The translations under genes were made by a program, and so were the position numbers. From assembly GCA_013205645.1 (NCBI GenBank), contig JABMMH010000028.1:1-13935 (forward strand): 13,935 nt of DNA. Reading direction: 5' to 3'. This stretch comes from Polaromonas sp. Its GTDB lineage: Bacteria > Pseudomonadota > Gammaproteobacteria > Burkholderiales > Burkholderiaceae_C. Below the pieces are notes generated by a model, which did no database searches, was not told where the DNA came from, and saw nothing but the letters and a program-made list of their open reading frames with translations. Shown here in pieces: positions 13,085-13,935 of the stretch. How positions within the stretch are numbered: the stretch's first letter is position 1; the number at the start of each line of letters is the position of its first letter.

Positions 13085-13935
13085 ATGATCCAAGTCACGC
13101 TTCCCGACGCCTCCATCCGCGAATTCCCGCAACCCGTCACTGTCGCTGAAGTGGCTGCCTCCATCGGTGCCGGCTTGGCCAAAGCAGCGCTGGGCGGCAA
13201 GGTCAATGGCAAGCTGGTGGACACGAGTTATTTGATGGAAGCGAACAGCGCGCTCGCCATCATCACGGCCAAAGACCCCGAAGGGCTGGAGCTGATTCGT
13301 CACTCTGCCGCGCACTTGTTGGCCTATGCCGTGAAAGAGCTTTTTCCGGATGCGCAAGTGACGATCGGGCCGGTCATAGAGAACGGGTTTTTCTACGACT
13401 TCTCGTACAAGCGGCCGTTCACGCCCGAAGACTTGGAAGCCATCGAAAAGCGCATGGCGCAGCTCGCGGCCAAAGACGAAGCCGTGACGCGCCGTGTGCT
13501 GCCGCGTGATGAAGCCGTGGCGCACTTCAAATCCATCGGTGAGCATTACAAGGCCGAGATCATCGCCAGCATTCCTGCCAATGAAGCTGTCTCGCTGTAC
13601 CGCGAAGGCGCGTTTGAAGACCTGTGCCGCGGCCCACACGTGCCGAGCACCGGCAAGCTGAAGTTCTTCAAGCTCATGAAACTGGCTGGCGCTTACTGGC
13701 GCGGCGACCACCGCAATGAAATGCTGCAGCGCATTTATGGCACGGCCTGGGCCAGCAAAGACGACTTGCAGCAGCACCTGACGCAGCTCGAAGAAGCCGA
13801 AAAGCGCGATCACCGCAAGCTGGGCAAAGAGCTCGACCTGTTTCACATCGACGACCATGCACCTGGGCTGGTGTTCTGGCACCCCAAAGGCTGGACGGTC
13901 TGGAAGGGCGTCGAGCAGTACATGCGCAAGGTCTA
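13085..13935 (+). CDS. thrS: Threonyl-tRNA synthetase, N-terminal part (cut by window edge)
   Basis: Charges tRNA-Thr in the cytoplasm. From the ATG at 13085 the frame stays open for 283 codons to the window edge; the full enzyme is about 635-645 residues. Domain order is as in E. coli ThrRS: a TGS domain (1-62, opening MIQVTLPDAS), then the editing domain with the zinc-type motifs HSAAH (His73, His77) and DLCRGPH (Cys181, His185), which removes serine mischarged onto tRNA-Thr, then the linker into the catalytic core (GAYWRGDHRNEMLQRIYGTAW, 202-222; HPKGWTVWKGVEQYMR, 266-281). The start matches relatives, although no ribosome-binding site precedes it (the bases before it read CTTTGAAAACC). 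In many proteobacteria infC and rpmI follow thrS; that side is outside the window. Confidence 0.97.
   Translation, partial: MIQVTLPDASIREFPQPVTVAEVAASIGAGLAKAALGGKVNGKLVDTSYLMEANSALAIITAKDPEGLELIRHSAAHLLAYAVKELFPDAQVTIGPVIENGFFYDFSYKRPFTPEDLEAIEKRMAQLAAKDEAVTRRVLPRDEAVAHFKSIGEHYKAEIIASIPANEAVSLYREGAFEDLCRGPHVPSTGKLKFFKLMKLAGAYWRGDHRNEMLQRIYGTAWASKDDLQQHLTQLEEAEKRDHRKLGKELDLFHIDDHAPGLVFWHPKGWTVWKGVEQYMRKV

Noticed and set aside
13022..13882. 286-codon minus-strand frame over thrS and its leader
   Set aside because: The plus strand encodes a perfect ThrRS N-terminus over the same bases; the minus product has no motifs and would start within the thrS coding region.

Overview
The window reads as ordinary chromosomal DNA of a betaproteobacterium of the order Burkholderiales, most likely Comamonadaceae. 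This is inferred from protein character (a three-cysteine IlvD, the Lgt sequence, a Bug-type periplasmic receptor inside a catabolic operon, a PotFGHI set, aceA beside thrS) and from the moderately high GC of the coding regions; no rRNA or marker gene fixes the genus. I see no tRNA, rRNA, insertion sequence, CRISPR array, phage gene or attachment site. Both edges cut through genes: ilvD at the left and thrS at the right.

Layout. (1) 1-681, minus: the N-terminal 227 codons of dihydroxy-acid dehydratase (ilvD), divergent from lgt (820-1632, plus), the prolipoprotein diacylglyceryl transferase. (2) 1808-6662, plus: a malonate catabolic operon consisting of a GntR/FCD regulator (matR-like), malonyl-CoA decarboxylase (matA-like, ATGA overlap with the regulator), a Tat-exported Bug/TctC-type solute-binding receptor, and malonyl-CoA synthetase (matB). 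Together they would take malonate to malonyl-CoA and then to acetyl-CoA plus CO2. The usual MatC permease is absent and a lone periplasmic receptor stands in its place. (3) 6674-7117, minus: a small universal stress protein, convergent with matB. (4) 7289-11339, plus: a complete polyamine-type ABC importer (lipoprotein receptor, ATPase, two permeases; potFGHI-like) with touching or nearly touching genes. (5) 11340-11658: a 319-base AT-rich regulatory region with several palindromes, leading into isocitrate lyase (aceA, 11659-12978), the entry enzyme of the glyoxylate shunt. (6) 12979-13084: a thrS promoter candidate and a strong terminator-type hairpin, then the first 283 codons of threonyl-tRNA synthetase (thrS).

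The genes fit a heterotroph living on small carboxylates: malonate and acetyl-CoA-yielding substrates feed the malonate pathway and the glyoxylate shunt, and the ABC importer gathers polyamine-like nitrogen compounds. No gene here appears to be an unknown system. The observations most worth following are regulatory: two TCTT-N4-AAGA palindromes 30 bases apart in front of aceA, a direct repeat over the -10 of the malonate operon, and a terminator-like hairpin lying between the likely thrS promoter and its start codon. Two protein-level points also stand out: the receptor without membrane partners in the malonate operon, and the substituted binding-pocket positions in the PotF homologue.
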